Below, piece after piece: positions 1 through 6,036 of a DNA stretch of 8,420 bases. The DNA is from an uncultured Oscillospiraceae bacterium (GTDB taxonomy: Bacteria; Bacillota; Clostridia; Oscillospirales; Oscillospiraceae). A program made the position numbers and the translations under genes. The notes beneath the pieces were generated by a model that worked only from the letters and a program-made list of their open reading frames with translations, searched no databases and was not told the origin of the DNA. Location: assembly GCA_944385065.1 (NCBI GenBank), contig CALWVX010000076.1:1-8420 (forward strand). Reading direction: 5' to 3'. Every line of letters begins with the position of its first letter. The first letter of the stretch is position 1.

Positions 1-239
<239 letters not shown>

Positions 240-246
240 TTACAAG

Positions 247-393
247 TTAAAAAAAGGGGAAAATCGAGAGAATATAGAACACAAGGGAGAAGGAAAACAG
301 CGCGCACGCGGTGAAGAACAGCCCCACGCTCAGGGGGTTCAGGCACCGCGCGATCCCGGCTTTTCTCCGGGGCGGCTGGGGTTTTTGCTTCAT
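247..393 (-). CDS. Small single-pass membrane protein (48 aa) between grpE and dnaK, unrecognised
   Basis: I do not recognise this protein. The ORF has an ATG at 393-391 and a TAA at 249-247. A perfect AGGAGG (399-404) lies five bases before the ATG, as strong a Shine-Dalgarno as those of its neighbours. The first 17 residues are basic and proline-rich (MKQKPQPPRRKAGIARC, six Lys/Arg and no acidic residue). Residues about 21-45 are strongly hydrophobic (SVGLFFTACALFSFSLVFYI core), and the protein ends IFPFF. The prediction is one transmembrane helix with the N-terminus in the cytoplasm by the positive-inside rule. It begins 28 nt after the grpE stop and ends 43 nt before dnaK, so it should be co-transcribed and heat-induced. 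The alternative is chance coding in a spacer. The strong ribosome binding site, the absence of stops and the textbook topology argue against chance. Confidence 0.62.
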   Translation of the reverse strand: MKQKPQPPRRKAGIARCLNPLSVGLFFTACALFSFSLVFYILSIFPFF

Positions 394-421
394 ATCGTCC
401 TCCTGCTTCCGCGGCATCCGC

Positions 422-997
422 TCAGTTGGCTACCTTGACCATGGCGAATCGGATGACCTTCTCTCCCAGCATAAAACCGGCCTGGAAGACCTCGGCCACC
501 GTATTCTCGCCCAGGCTCTCGTCCTCCACATGCATGATGGCGTTATGGAGGTTGGGGTCAAAGGGCTTGCCCAGGGCCTCGATTTCCGTGATGCCCAGCT
601 TGGAAAAGACCTCCTTGAGCTGGTTCATGGTCATCTCCACGCCCTTTTTGTAGGCCTCATCGGCGGTCTCCTGCTTCAGGGCCCGCTCCAGGTTGTCGTA
701 CACGGGCAGGAACGCCACGGCGGTGTCCGCCTTGGCCTGGGCCCACAGGGCCTCCTTTTCCTTGGCCGTCCGCTTGCGGTAGTTGTCATACTCGGCGGCC
801 AGGCGGAGGAAGCGGTCGTCCGGCGCCGCCTGCTCCTGGGCGTCCGGCTGGGGCGCGGCCTGCTCCTCCTGGGGCTGCTGCTCCTGAGGTTCAGCCTCCA
901 GCTCCTGCTCAGGGGGCACGGTCTGCTCCTCTCCGACTGTCTGGGTCTGGGGCTGCTCCTGGTCGGGACTCTGCTTTTTTGTTTCCTTTTTGCTCAC
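422..997 (-). CDS. grpE: GrpE, nucleotide exchange factor for DnaK
   Basis: GrpE is a homodimeric cytoplasmic protein that releases ADP from DnaK and also acts as a thermosensor. The ORF is 191 aa, a normal length. Residues 1-60 are a low-complexity, Gln/Glu/Pro-rich tail. A long helix follows (RFLRLAAEYDNYRKRTAKEK and onward), typical of the GrpE coiled coil. The C-terminal beta domain carries the family signature around FDPNLHNAIMHVED, then GENTVAEVFQAGFMLGEKVI and the ending RFAMVKVAN. The start is a GTG at 997-995, with AAAGGAG about nine bases upstream (near 1006-1014). It lies 45 nt downstream of hrcA in the same operon, as in other Bacillota. The acidic Q/E tail is longer and more repetitive than usual but does not touch the conserved domain. 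Confidence 0.97.
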   Translation of the reverse strand: MSKKETKKQSPDQEQPQTQTVGEEQTVPPEQELEAEPQEQQPQEEQAAPQPDAQEQAAPDDRFLRLAAEYDNYRKRTAKEKEALWAQAKADTAVAFLPVYDNLERALKQETADEAYKKGVEMTMNQLKEVFSKLGITEIEALGKPFDPNLHNAIMHVEDESLGENTVAEVFQAGFMLGEKVIRFAMVKVAN

Positions 998-1042
998 GGC
1001 GATGCGCTCCTTTGCCTGTTATCGTTTCAAAACCGCCTCTTG

Positions 1043-2098
1043 TCACTCCTCCGGCTTGCCGCCGGGGGGAAGCTCCTTGCCGAACATCCGGGTCAGGCTG
1101 TCGGCGAAATAGGACAGCCGGGCGGTGACTTTGGCGTAATCCATCCGGGTGGGACCCACCACGCCGATGACCCCCCGCATATTGTCTCCAATATCATAGC
1201 TGGCCATGATCACGCTGGTGTCCTTCAGGGCCTCGCTCACATTTTCCGGCCCGATAAGGATATTCATATTCTGCCCCTCGTCCAGCTTCACCGGCAGGCT
1301 GGTGGCCCCGTCCTCCTCGCTGAGATAGTTCATCAGAGGCTTGGCCTTGTCCAGGCTCTTGTACTCCGGGTGCTCCAGCAGATGGGTGATGCCGGCGGTG
1401 CGGATCTTCTGCTGGCTCTGGTCCTCCAGCACCTCGATGGCGAATTCCACCACCAGGGAGATCAGCTGGAAGGCGGCGGGGGCGGTGTGGGCCTCCATCT
1501 TGTCCAGGGCCTGCTCCATCTCCTCCCGGGTCAGCCCCACGAAGGAGTTGTTCAGCACGGCGGACAGCAGCTGAAGCTGGGTGTCCGACAGCTGGTCGGG
1601 CAGGTGGATCAGCTTGTTCTTCACCACGCTGTTGTCGGTCATGACCACGGCGATGAAGGCGTTTTCCTCCACCATCAGCAGGTCGAACCGCTTGACGGTG
1701 ACCCGCTCCTTGACGGCGGACATGGTGAACACCGGATAGTCGCTCAGCTGGGAGAGCACCTTGCCCGCCCGGTCGATCACCCGGTCCAGCTCCTCCATTT
1801 TCAGGTTCAGCGCCTCGTTGATGCGCTGGGTCTCCTGGATGGTCAGCTGCTGCCGGTCCATCAGCTCGTTCACATAGAGCCGATAGCCCGCGGGGGAAGG
1901 GATGCGTCCGGCGGAGGTGTGGGGCTGCTCCAGATAGCCCAGCTCGGTCAGGTCGGCCATCTCGTTGCGGATGGTGGCTGTGGACACATCCAGGCCGGAC
2001 AGCTCGGCCACCGCCTTGGAGCCCACCGGCTCGGCGGTGGCGATATAGGTCTCCACAATGGCGCGCAGAATTCGCTTCTTCCGGTCAGTCAGTTCCAT
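1043..2098 (-). CDS. hrcA: HrcA, heat-inducible transcription repressor
   Basis: HrcA is the repressor that binds CIRCE and controls class I heat-shock genes. It needs GroEL to stay active, so unfolded protein titrates GroEL and derepresses the regulon (known for the family). The protein is 351 aa, the usual size. The N-terminus (residues about 1-75) is a winged helix-turn-helix, visible as TDRKKRILRAIVETYI, EPVGSKAVAE and VSTATIRNEMADLTELGYLE, followed by the conserved HTSAGRIPSPAGYRLYV. The C-terminal GAF-like and dimerisation part shows NILIGPENVSEAL and MRGVIGVVGPTRMDYAKV. The start is an ATG at 2098-2096 with AGGAGG (2106-2111) seven bases upstream. It is the first gene of the operon, preceded by a 216-nt leader, CIRCE and a promoter, so it should repress itself. 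Confidence 0.98.
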   Translation of the reverse strand: MELTDRKKRILRAIVETYIATAEPVGSKAVAELSGLDVSTATIRNEMADLTELGYLEQPHTSAGRIPSPAGYRLYVNELMDRQQLTIQETQRINEALNLKMEELDRVIDRAGKVLSQLSDYPVFTMSAVKERVTVKRFDLLMVEENAFIAVVMTDNSVVKNKLIHLPDQLSDTQLQLLSAVLNNSFVGLTREEMEQALDKMEAHTAPAAFQLISLVVEFAIEVLEDQSQQKIRTAGITHLLEHPEYKSLDKAKPLMNYLSEEDGATSLPVKLDEGQNMNILIGPENVSEALKDTSVIMASYDIGDNMRGVIGVVGPTRMDYAKVTARLSYFADSLTRMFGKELPPGGKPEE

Positions 2099-2314
2099 TG
2101 TTTCGCCTCCTGTTCTCAGTTCCCGGACCTCTCTGCTCCGGTCCAGGCTTGCTGCTCACGACGGCTCCGCGCTTCTCGCTGTCACGCTGCGCCTGTTCGC
2201 GACGCTCGCCTTCCCTCCGACTCGGGACTCGAACGGTCCGGCCTCCGGCCCTCCCTGGTTCGCGTCCCTCGCTCCGGTCCAGGCTCGCTGCTCACGACGG
2301 CTCGCGCTTCTCGC
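2099..2314 (-). other. 216-nt GC-rich 5' leader of hrcA mRNA with repeated segments
   Basis: This is the untranslated stretch between CIRCE and the hrcA start, read on the minus strand. It contains no credible ORF with a ribosome binding site. It is unusually long for a CIRCE-hrcA leader and is built from recurring purine-rich, GCGAG-like words, including two copies of a 45-46 nt direct repeat. No known riboswitch or RNA thermometer was recognised. It could be an intergenic repeat element inserted between operator and gene, or a structured regulatory leader. Confidence 0.55.
2135..2180. repeat. Direct repeat copy 1 (46 nt) in hrcA leader
   Basis: On the plus strand this reads from GCTCCGGTCCAGGCTTGCTG to CGCGCTTCTCGCT. 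It matches the second copy at 2271-2315 with one substitution (T versus C after CAGGCT) and one single-base insertion (CTCCGCG versus CTCGCG). The two copies start 136 nt apart in the same orientation. Confidence 0.85.
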
Positions 2315-2315
2315 T
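2271..2315. repeat. Direct repeat copy 2 (45 nt), abutting CIRCE
   Basis: This is the second copy of the leader repeat, on the plus strand from GCTCCGGTCCAGGCTCGCTG to GCGCTTCTCGCT. Its last base is the first base of the CIRCE operator, so repeat and operator are directly joined. It differs from copy 1 by one substitution and one deletion. Confidence 0.85.
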
Positions 2316-2341
2316 TAGCACTCCACTTCCCTGAGTGCTAA
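2315..2341 (-). promoter_or_regulatory. CIRCE operator (HrcA binding site)
   Basis: The site is a perfect match to the CIRCE consensus TTAGCACTC-N9-GAGTGCTAA, with both 9-nt arms intact and exactly nine bases between them. It lies just downstream of the -10 box at 2346-2351, over the predicted transcription start, and 217 nt ahead of the hrcA ATG. HrcA bound here would block initiation. The whole hrcA-grpE-small ORF-dnaK operon should therefore be class I heat-shock regulated and under HrcA autocontrol. Confidence 0.97.
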
Positions 2342-2345
2342 AGAT

Positions 2346-2374
2346 AATGTATCACTCCCGCCGAGAATTGTCAA
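2346..2374 (-). promoter_or_regulatory. Sigma-A-type promoter of the hrcA-grpE-dnaK operon
   Basis: On the minus strand a perfect -35 TTGACA (2369-2374) is followed after exactly 17 nt by the -10 TACATT (2346-2351, four of six consensus bases). The expected start is near 2339, inside CIRCE. It lies between the MATE-gene terminator (2408-2439) and CIRCE. Confidence 0.88.
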
Positions 2375-2407
2375 TAGGCTCTTTATGAACTTATTTTAAA
2401 CAAATTG

Positions 2408-2439
2408 ACCCCGGCCGTTTTTTGCAAAACGGCCGGGGT
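2408..2439 (-). terminator. Intrinsic terminator of the MATE transporter gene
   Basis: This is a perfect 14-bp inverted repeat (ACCCCGGCCGTTTT on the minus strand paired with AAAACGGCCGGGGT) around a GCAA loop. On the minus strand it is followed by the T-rich tail CAATTTGTTT. It lies about 30 nt past the MATE stop codon and just before the heat-shock promoter, insulating the two units. No T-tract follows on the plus strand. Confidence 0.88.
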
Positions 2440-2468
2440 TGTGCTAAGTCCGCGGTGGACAGAATCGG

Positions 2469-3845
2469 TTACGCCCGGGTCAGATCCCGGACCCAGCGGC
2501 CCGAGCGCAGCCGCCAGACGCCCAGAACAAATTTGACCATCTGCTCCACCACAAAAGCCAGATAGACCCAGAACACCTGGGTGCGCAGCACCAGGCCGCA
2601 CAGCACGGCGTAGGGGATGGCGCACACCCACAGGGGGCTGGTGTCGATGAGGGTGGCCATCCGCACGTCTCCGCCTCCCCGGAGCACGCCGACGATGTTC
2701 ACGCTGTTGAAGGCCCGCAGGGGCATGTAGCAGGCCATGACCGTCAGCATCATGCCGGCCACCGCCGAGGCCCCGGGGGACAGCTTGAACAGGGGGAAGA
2801 CCCAGTCCGGGGCAATCAGGCGGGCAAATCCCATCAGAAGCACCCCCAGCGTCAGGCCGCAGCCCACCGCCAGAGTGTCCATGGCCAGCCCCATGGACTT
2901 CACCCGGTCGCTCCGGCCCGCGCCGATCTCCCGCCCGATAATGACCGAAGCGGTGGCCGCCAGGCCAAAGGAGAAGACGGTGCACAGTTTCTCCACGTTG
3001 CCCGCCACGGTATAAGCGGCCAGAATCTCCGTGCTGCCCTCCATGTGTCCCATAATGGTGGGGAAGACGGACGTGCCGATGCCCCACATGGTCTCGTTGC
3101 ACACCACCAGCCCGCCGTAGCGGAGAAAGCGCCGGACCATGTCCACCCCGGGGCGCAGGAGCAGCCCCGGCCGCACCCGGAAAAAGCGGGTCCGGGCCAT
3201 GTGGACCGCCACGATGGTCACCTCCAGCAGCCGGGCAATCAGGGTGGCCAGAGCGGCCCCCCGGACCCCCAGCTGGGGGGCGCCCAGGTTGCCGAAAATG
3301 AACACCCAGTTTAAAAAGGTGTTGGTGGTCATGGAGGCGGCCAGAATGTACATCCCCAGCCTGGGCCGCTCCATGCTCCGGTAGGCGGCCACATAGATCA
3401 TGGTGAACGCGTTGCACACATAGGACAGCCCGGCCAGCCCGCCGTACTGGGCGGCCTGCTCCACCAGCTGGGGCTGGTTGTTGAACAAACTGAGGAAGGG
3501 GATGGGGCACAGGATCAAAATGGCCGCGAAGACCGACGACACCAACAGTACCACCCACAGGGCCACCCCCATCACCCGGTTGATGGCCTCCATGTCCCGG
3601 CGGCCCCAGTACTGGCTGATCAGGACGGCGGAGCCGCTCTGCACGCCGAAAATAAACAGCTGGACCACAAACAGCGGGATATTGGCCAGCGTGACCGCCG
3701 CCATGGGCTCTTCTCCCAGCATTCCCACCATAAAGGTGTCCGCCATGCCCAGCATGCTGGTGATCAGGTTCTGCATCACGATGGGGGCCGCCAAAACGGC
3801 AATCTCCCGGTAGAATCCGGGTTTTTGTCTCATGTAGGCGAACAT
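2469..3845 (-). CDS. MATE-family multidrug/toxin efflux transporter
   Basis: This is a cation-coupled antiporter of the MATE family in the cytoplasmic membrane. The substrate cannot be told from sequence. The chosen start gives 458 aa, the normal MATE length, with about 12 hydrophobic segments in two halves. Family hallmarks are the N-terminal REIAVLAAPIVMQNLITSML and MADTFMVGMLGEEPMAAV, the QYWGRRD motif after the second helix, and the second-half equivalent IIGREIGAGRSDRVK. Frame-open codons extend upstream to 3917, but the start used here is the ATG at 3845-3843 (MFAYMRQKPGF). It has AAGGAG (3855-3860) nine bases upstream, and the hydrophilic 24-residue extension looks unlike a MATE N-terminus. 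It is transcribed from its own promoter near 3934-3963 and ends in a strong terminator. The neighbouring cysteine desulfurase suggests no shared function. Confidence 0.93.
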   Translation of the reverse strand: MFAYMRQKPGFYREIAVLAAPIVMQNLITSMLGMADTFMVGMLGEEPMAAVTLANIPLFVVQLFIFGVQSGSAVLISQYWGRRDMEAINRVMGVALWVVLLVSSVFAAILILCPIPFLSLFNNQPQLVEQAAQYGGLAGLSYVCNAFTMIYVAAYRSMERPRLGMYILAASMTTNTFLNWVFIFGNLGAPQLGVRGAALATLIARLLEVTIVAVHMARTRFFRVRPGLLLRPGVDMVRRFLRYGGLVVCNETMWGIGTSVFPTIMGHMEGSTEILAAYTVAGNVEKLCTVFSFGLAATASVIIGREIGAGRSDRVKSMGLAMDTLAVGCGLTLGVLLMGFARLIAPDWVFPLFKLSPGASAVAGMMLTVMACYMPLRAFNSVNIVGVLRGGGDVRMATLIDTSPLWVCAIPYAVLCGLVLRTQVFWVYLAFVVEQMVKFVLGVWRLRSGRWVRDLTRA

Positions 3846-3933
3846 GGAATCCCTCTCCTTTTTCTCTGCTTCAATGGAACTCAGGGGCCGCACTTTCTCC
3901 AAAGCCGGATACACCAAGTAATTTTAATGATAA

Positions 3934-3963
3934 ATTATACATATCAGTATCAAATTCTTTCAG
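3934..3963 (-). promoter_or_regulatory. Putative promoter of MATE gene with overlapping dyad
   Basis: On the minus strand a perfect -10 TATAAT (3934-3939) has a weaker -35 CTGAAA (3958-3963) at 18 nt. The predicted leader to the ATG is about 80 nt. An interrupted palindrome TGATA-N9-TATCA (3928-3946) covers the -10 box and could be an operator. No repressor gene is adjacent to support that. Confidence 0.6.
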
Positions 3964-3983
3964 CCTGCCTCGTGCTCCCCGGT

Positions 3984-4019
3984 CGTCCGTTCTCCCCGGC
4001 GTTCCGCTCCCGCCGGACG
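3984..4019. other. GC-rich hairpin-forming spacer downstream of cysteine desulfurase
   Basis: CGTCCG (3984-3989) can pair with CGGACG (4014-4019), or CCGGCG (3996-4001) with CGCCGG (4011-4016). The two pairings are mutually exclusive because they share bases. No T-tract follows on the minus strand, so this is a weak candidate for a terminator. Read-through from the desulfurase into the MATE gene is possible. Confidence 0.35.
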
Positions 4020-4048
4020 GGGACACGCGGAGAGACCGAACCCCCGCC

Positions 4049-5188
4049 TCAGGACAGGGTGGAAAACAGCTCCCGCCGGGCGCCGGCCAGCCCCTGGACC
4101 AGGGCGTCCAGATCCTCGTCCGTGTTGTCGGGAGAGAAGCTGATGCGCAAAACCCCGTCCAGCTCCGCCTTGGGCAGCTTCAGGGCGGCGAACACATGGC
4201 TGGGCCGGCCCCGGTGGCAGGCGGAGCCGGAGGACAGATACACGCCCCGGTCACCCAGATAGCGCACCACCACCTCGCTCTTATAGCCGGGCATGGTCAC
4301 AGGCAGAATGTGGGGCGCCCCGCCGTCGGTGAGCACCTTCAATCCGGGCACCTCCCGGAGCAGCTGCTCCTCCGCCCGGGCCCGCAGCCGGGACAGCGTC
4401 TGGAAGTGCTCCTCCCGGCGTTCCGTCCCCACCCGGGCGGCGGCGGCAAAGGCGGCGATCTGAGCGGTGGCCTCGGTGCCCGAGCGCAGACCCCCCTCCT
4501 GTCCGCCCCCCAGGATCAGGGGGGGCAGCTTCAGCCCCTTTCGGATGTACAGGGCCCCGATTCCTTTTGGGGCTCTGATTTTGTGGCCGCTCACCGACAG
4601 CAGGTCCACCCCCAGCTCCCGGGGGGTGAAGGGGATTTTTAAAAATCCCTGAACCGCGTCACAGTGGAGCAGCGCCCCGCTGCCCGAGCGCCGGATGGCC
4701 TGGGCGGCCTCCTTCACCGGGAGGATGGTGCCCAGCTCGTTGTTCACCAGCATCATGGTCACCAGCGCGGTGTCGGGCCGGAGGGCCTGCTCCAGCTGCT
4801 CCGGGGCGATCACCCCCCGGCGGTCGGGCTGGAGATAGGTGACCTCATATCCCTCCCGCTCCAGCGCCCGGCAGGGCTCCAGCACGGCGGCGTGCTCGAT
4901 GGCGGTGGTGATCACATGCCGGCCCGCCCGACGGTTCATGGCCAGGGCGGAGCGGATGGCCCAGTTGTCGCTCTCGGTGCCGCAGGAGGTGAACACCAGC
5001 TCTCCGGGCTCACAGCCCAGCGCTCCGGCCACATCGGCCCGCCAGCCGGCCAGGACCCGGGCGGCCTCCCGCCCAAAGGCGTACACGGATGAGGGGTTCC
5101 CCCACCCCCGGGTCATGGCCTCCAGGGCCGCCTGGGCGGCCTCGGGACACACCGGCGTGGTGGCGGCAGAATCAAAATAGTGGAACAT
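4049..5188 (-). CDS. Cysteine desulfurase (class V aminotransferase fold, NifS/IscS-like)
   Basis: This PLP enzyme converts cysteine to alanine and a protein-bound persulfide that feeds Fe-S clusters, thiolated tRNA or thiamine sulfur. It is 379 aa from the chosen start. It shows the N-terminal YFDSAATTP, TAIEH with the PLP-stacking His99, LVNNELGT, HCDAVQ with Asp177 and Gln180, and the Schiff-base Lys203 in SVSGHKIRAPKG. It also has RSGTE and the catalytic Cys324 in SSGSACHRGRPSH. The start is the ATG at 5188-5186, with GGGAGG (5197-5202) eight bases upstream. An in-frame ATG at 5215 lacks a ribosome binding site and sits about eight bases from the predicted transcription start. No iscU, sufU or tRNA-modification gene is adjacent, so the partner is unknown. 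It is divergent from thiN, and supplying thiamine sulfur is conceivable but unproven. Confidence 0.93.
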   Translation of the reverse strand: MFHYFDSAATTPVCPEAAQAALEAMTRGWGNPSSVYAFGREAARVLAGWRADVAGALGCEPGELVFTSCGTESDNWAIRSALAMNRRAGRHVITTAIEHAAVLEPCRALEREGYEVTYLQPDRRGVIAPEQLEQALRPDTALVTMMLVNNELGTILPVKEAAQAIRRSGSGALLHCDAVQGFLKIPFTPRELGVDLLSVSGHKIRAPKGIGALYIRKGLKLPPLILGGGQEGGLRSGTEATAQIAAFAAAARVGTERREEHFQTLSRLRARAEEQLLREVPGLKVLTDGGAPHILPVTMPGYKSEVVVRYLGDRGVYLSSGSACHRGRPSHVFAALKLPKAELDGVLRISFSPDNTDEDLDALVQGLAGARRELFSTLS

Positions 5189-5196
5189 GGGCAGAA

Positions 5197-5202
5197 CCTC
5201 CC
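5197..5202 (-). promoter_or_regulatory. Ribosome binding site fixing the cysteine desulfurase start
   Basis: GGGAGG on the minus strand, eight bases before the ATG at 5188. It lies inside the reading frame of the longer possible ORF (start 5215), which has no such site, so the shorter protein is preferred. Confidence 0.8.
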
Positions 5203-5229
5203 GCAGCTTCATCATCAGACAGTATTCTC

Positions 5230-5258
5230 ATTCTATACCGCCCCCTGGGGAAAGTCAA
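5230..5258 (-). promoter_or_regulatory. Promoter of the cysteine desulfurase gene
   Basis: On the minus strand, -35 TTGACT (5253-5258) and -10 TAGAAT (5230-5235) are separated by 17 nt, each with five of six consensus bases. The predicted transcription start near 5223 gives a leader of about 35 nt. It is divergent from the thiN promoter, and the two -35 boxes are about 42 bp apart. Confidence 0.8.
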
Positions 5259-5299
5259 GGACGGCCCGGAAAAAGGCCCGGAGAATCAGCCCCTCCCCC

Positions 5300-5328
5300 T
5301 TGCAAAAAGACTGGGGGCCGATTATAAT
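5300..5328 (+). promoter_or_regulatory. Promoter of thiN
   Basis: -35 TTGCAA (5300-5305), a 17-nt spacer and a perfect -10 TATAAT (5323-5328). The transcription start is predicted near 5335, giving a leader of about 30 nt. That is far too short for a TPP riboswitch. Confidence 0.82.
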
Positions 5329-5364
5329 GAAAACACGCTGCAATAATAAAGGAGGCGCTTCCCG

Positions 5365-6036
5365 GTGAGGAGTCCAACCGGCATCTGTTATATTGTGGGG
5401 GCCATGTCCCTGACCCCCGGTCTGTGCCCCCATCCCGCCCCCGGCGACTATGTGATCGCCGCCGACCGGGGCTTTGATTCCCTGATGGCCTATGGGGTGA
5501 CCCCGGATCTGGCGGTGGGGGATTTCGACTCTCTGGGCCACCGCCCCAGCCACCCCAATGTGATTCAGCTGCCCGTGGAGAAGGACGACACCGACATGGT
5601 GTTCGCCCTGCGCAAGGGGCTGGATCTGGGGTACCGCCGCTTCGTCCTGCTGGGAGGTGTGGGCGGACGGCTGGAACACACCCTGGGCAACCTGCAGCTG
5701 CTGGACTGGCTGTCCCTCCACGGGGCACAGGGCTTTCTGGCCGGGGAGAAGACGGTGGTCACCTGCATCCGGGACGGCGCCCAGCTTCAGTTCCCCCCCT
5801 CCATGTCCGGTTATCTGTCCGTGCTGTGCAACAGCGGCACGGCGGAGGGGGTCAACCTGATCGACCTGAAATTCCCCCTCACGGACTACACCCTCTCCAG
5901 CAGCTTTCCCCTGGGAGTGAGCAATCAGTTTCTGGACCGCCCCGCCCGGGTGTCCGTCGAGAAGGGCAGCCTGCTGCTGATCTGGGAGGAACAGGGAGAC
6001 CTGTACTCTCTCCTGCCCCAGCTCTGGTTCGTCTAA
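5365..6036 (+). CDS. thiN: Thiamine pyrophosphokinase
   Basis: This cytoplasmic enzyme transfers pyrophosphate from ATP to thiamine to make thiamine diphosphate, the last step of salvage. The protein is 223 aa, close to the usual size. Visible family motifs are AADRGFDSL (residues 32-40) and the catalytic acidic GDFDS at 52-56 within DLAVGDFDSLG. KDDTDMVFAL follows from residue 73, then the glycine-rich GGVGGRLEHTLGN at 97-109, where Glu replaces the commoner Asp of GGRxDH. The C-terminal third should be the beta-sandwich that binds thiamine at the dimer interface. The start is a GTG at 5365 with AAAGGAGG (5348-5355) nine bases upstream. It has its own promoter and stands alone rather than beside rsgA/rpe, its common clostridial neighbours. 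Its stop overlaps the convergent kinase gene. Confidence 0.94.
   Translation: MRSPTGICYIVGAMSLTPGLCPHPAPGDYVIAADRGFDSLMAYGVTPDLAVGDFDSLGHRPSHPNVIQLPVEKDDTDMVFALRKGLDLGYRRFVLLGGVGGRLEHTLGNLQLLDWLSLHGAQGFLAGEKTVVTCIRDGAQLQFPPSMSGYLSVLCNSGTAEGVNLIDLKFPLTDYTLSSSFPLGVSNQFLDRPARVSVEKGSLLLIWEEQGDLYSLLPQLWFV

Noticed and set aside
2190..2300. Short GTG-started ORF in the hrcA leader (about 36 codons)
   Set aside because: There is no ribosome binding site, the composition is Arg/Gly/Pro/Ser from repeat sequence, and the two repeat copies are out of frame with each other (136 nt apart).
311..2341. 676-codon plus-strand open frame across grpE, hrcA and CIRCE
   Set aside because: It is antisense to two certain genes, is rich in Leu/Gly/His/Arg as expected from a high-GC shadow frame, has no ribosome binding site or family resemblance, and runs through the operator.
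2383..3558. 391-codon minus-strand frame overlapping the MATE gene
   Set aside because: It is a same-strand, shifted-frame shadow of the MATE coding sequence, with Gly/Pro/His/Arg-rich composition, and it continues through the terminator hairpin.
3984..4019. Intrinsic terminator after the cysteine desulfurase
   Set aside because: The stem is GC-rich with competing pairings, but no T-tract follows on the coding strand. It is kept only as a hairpin-forming spacer.
5329..5364. TPP riboswitch upstream of thiN
   Set aside because: Only about 30 nt separate the predicted transcription start from the GTG, far too short for the element, and no thi-box sequence is present.
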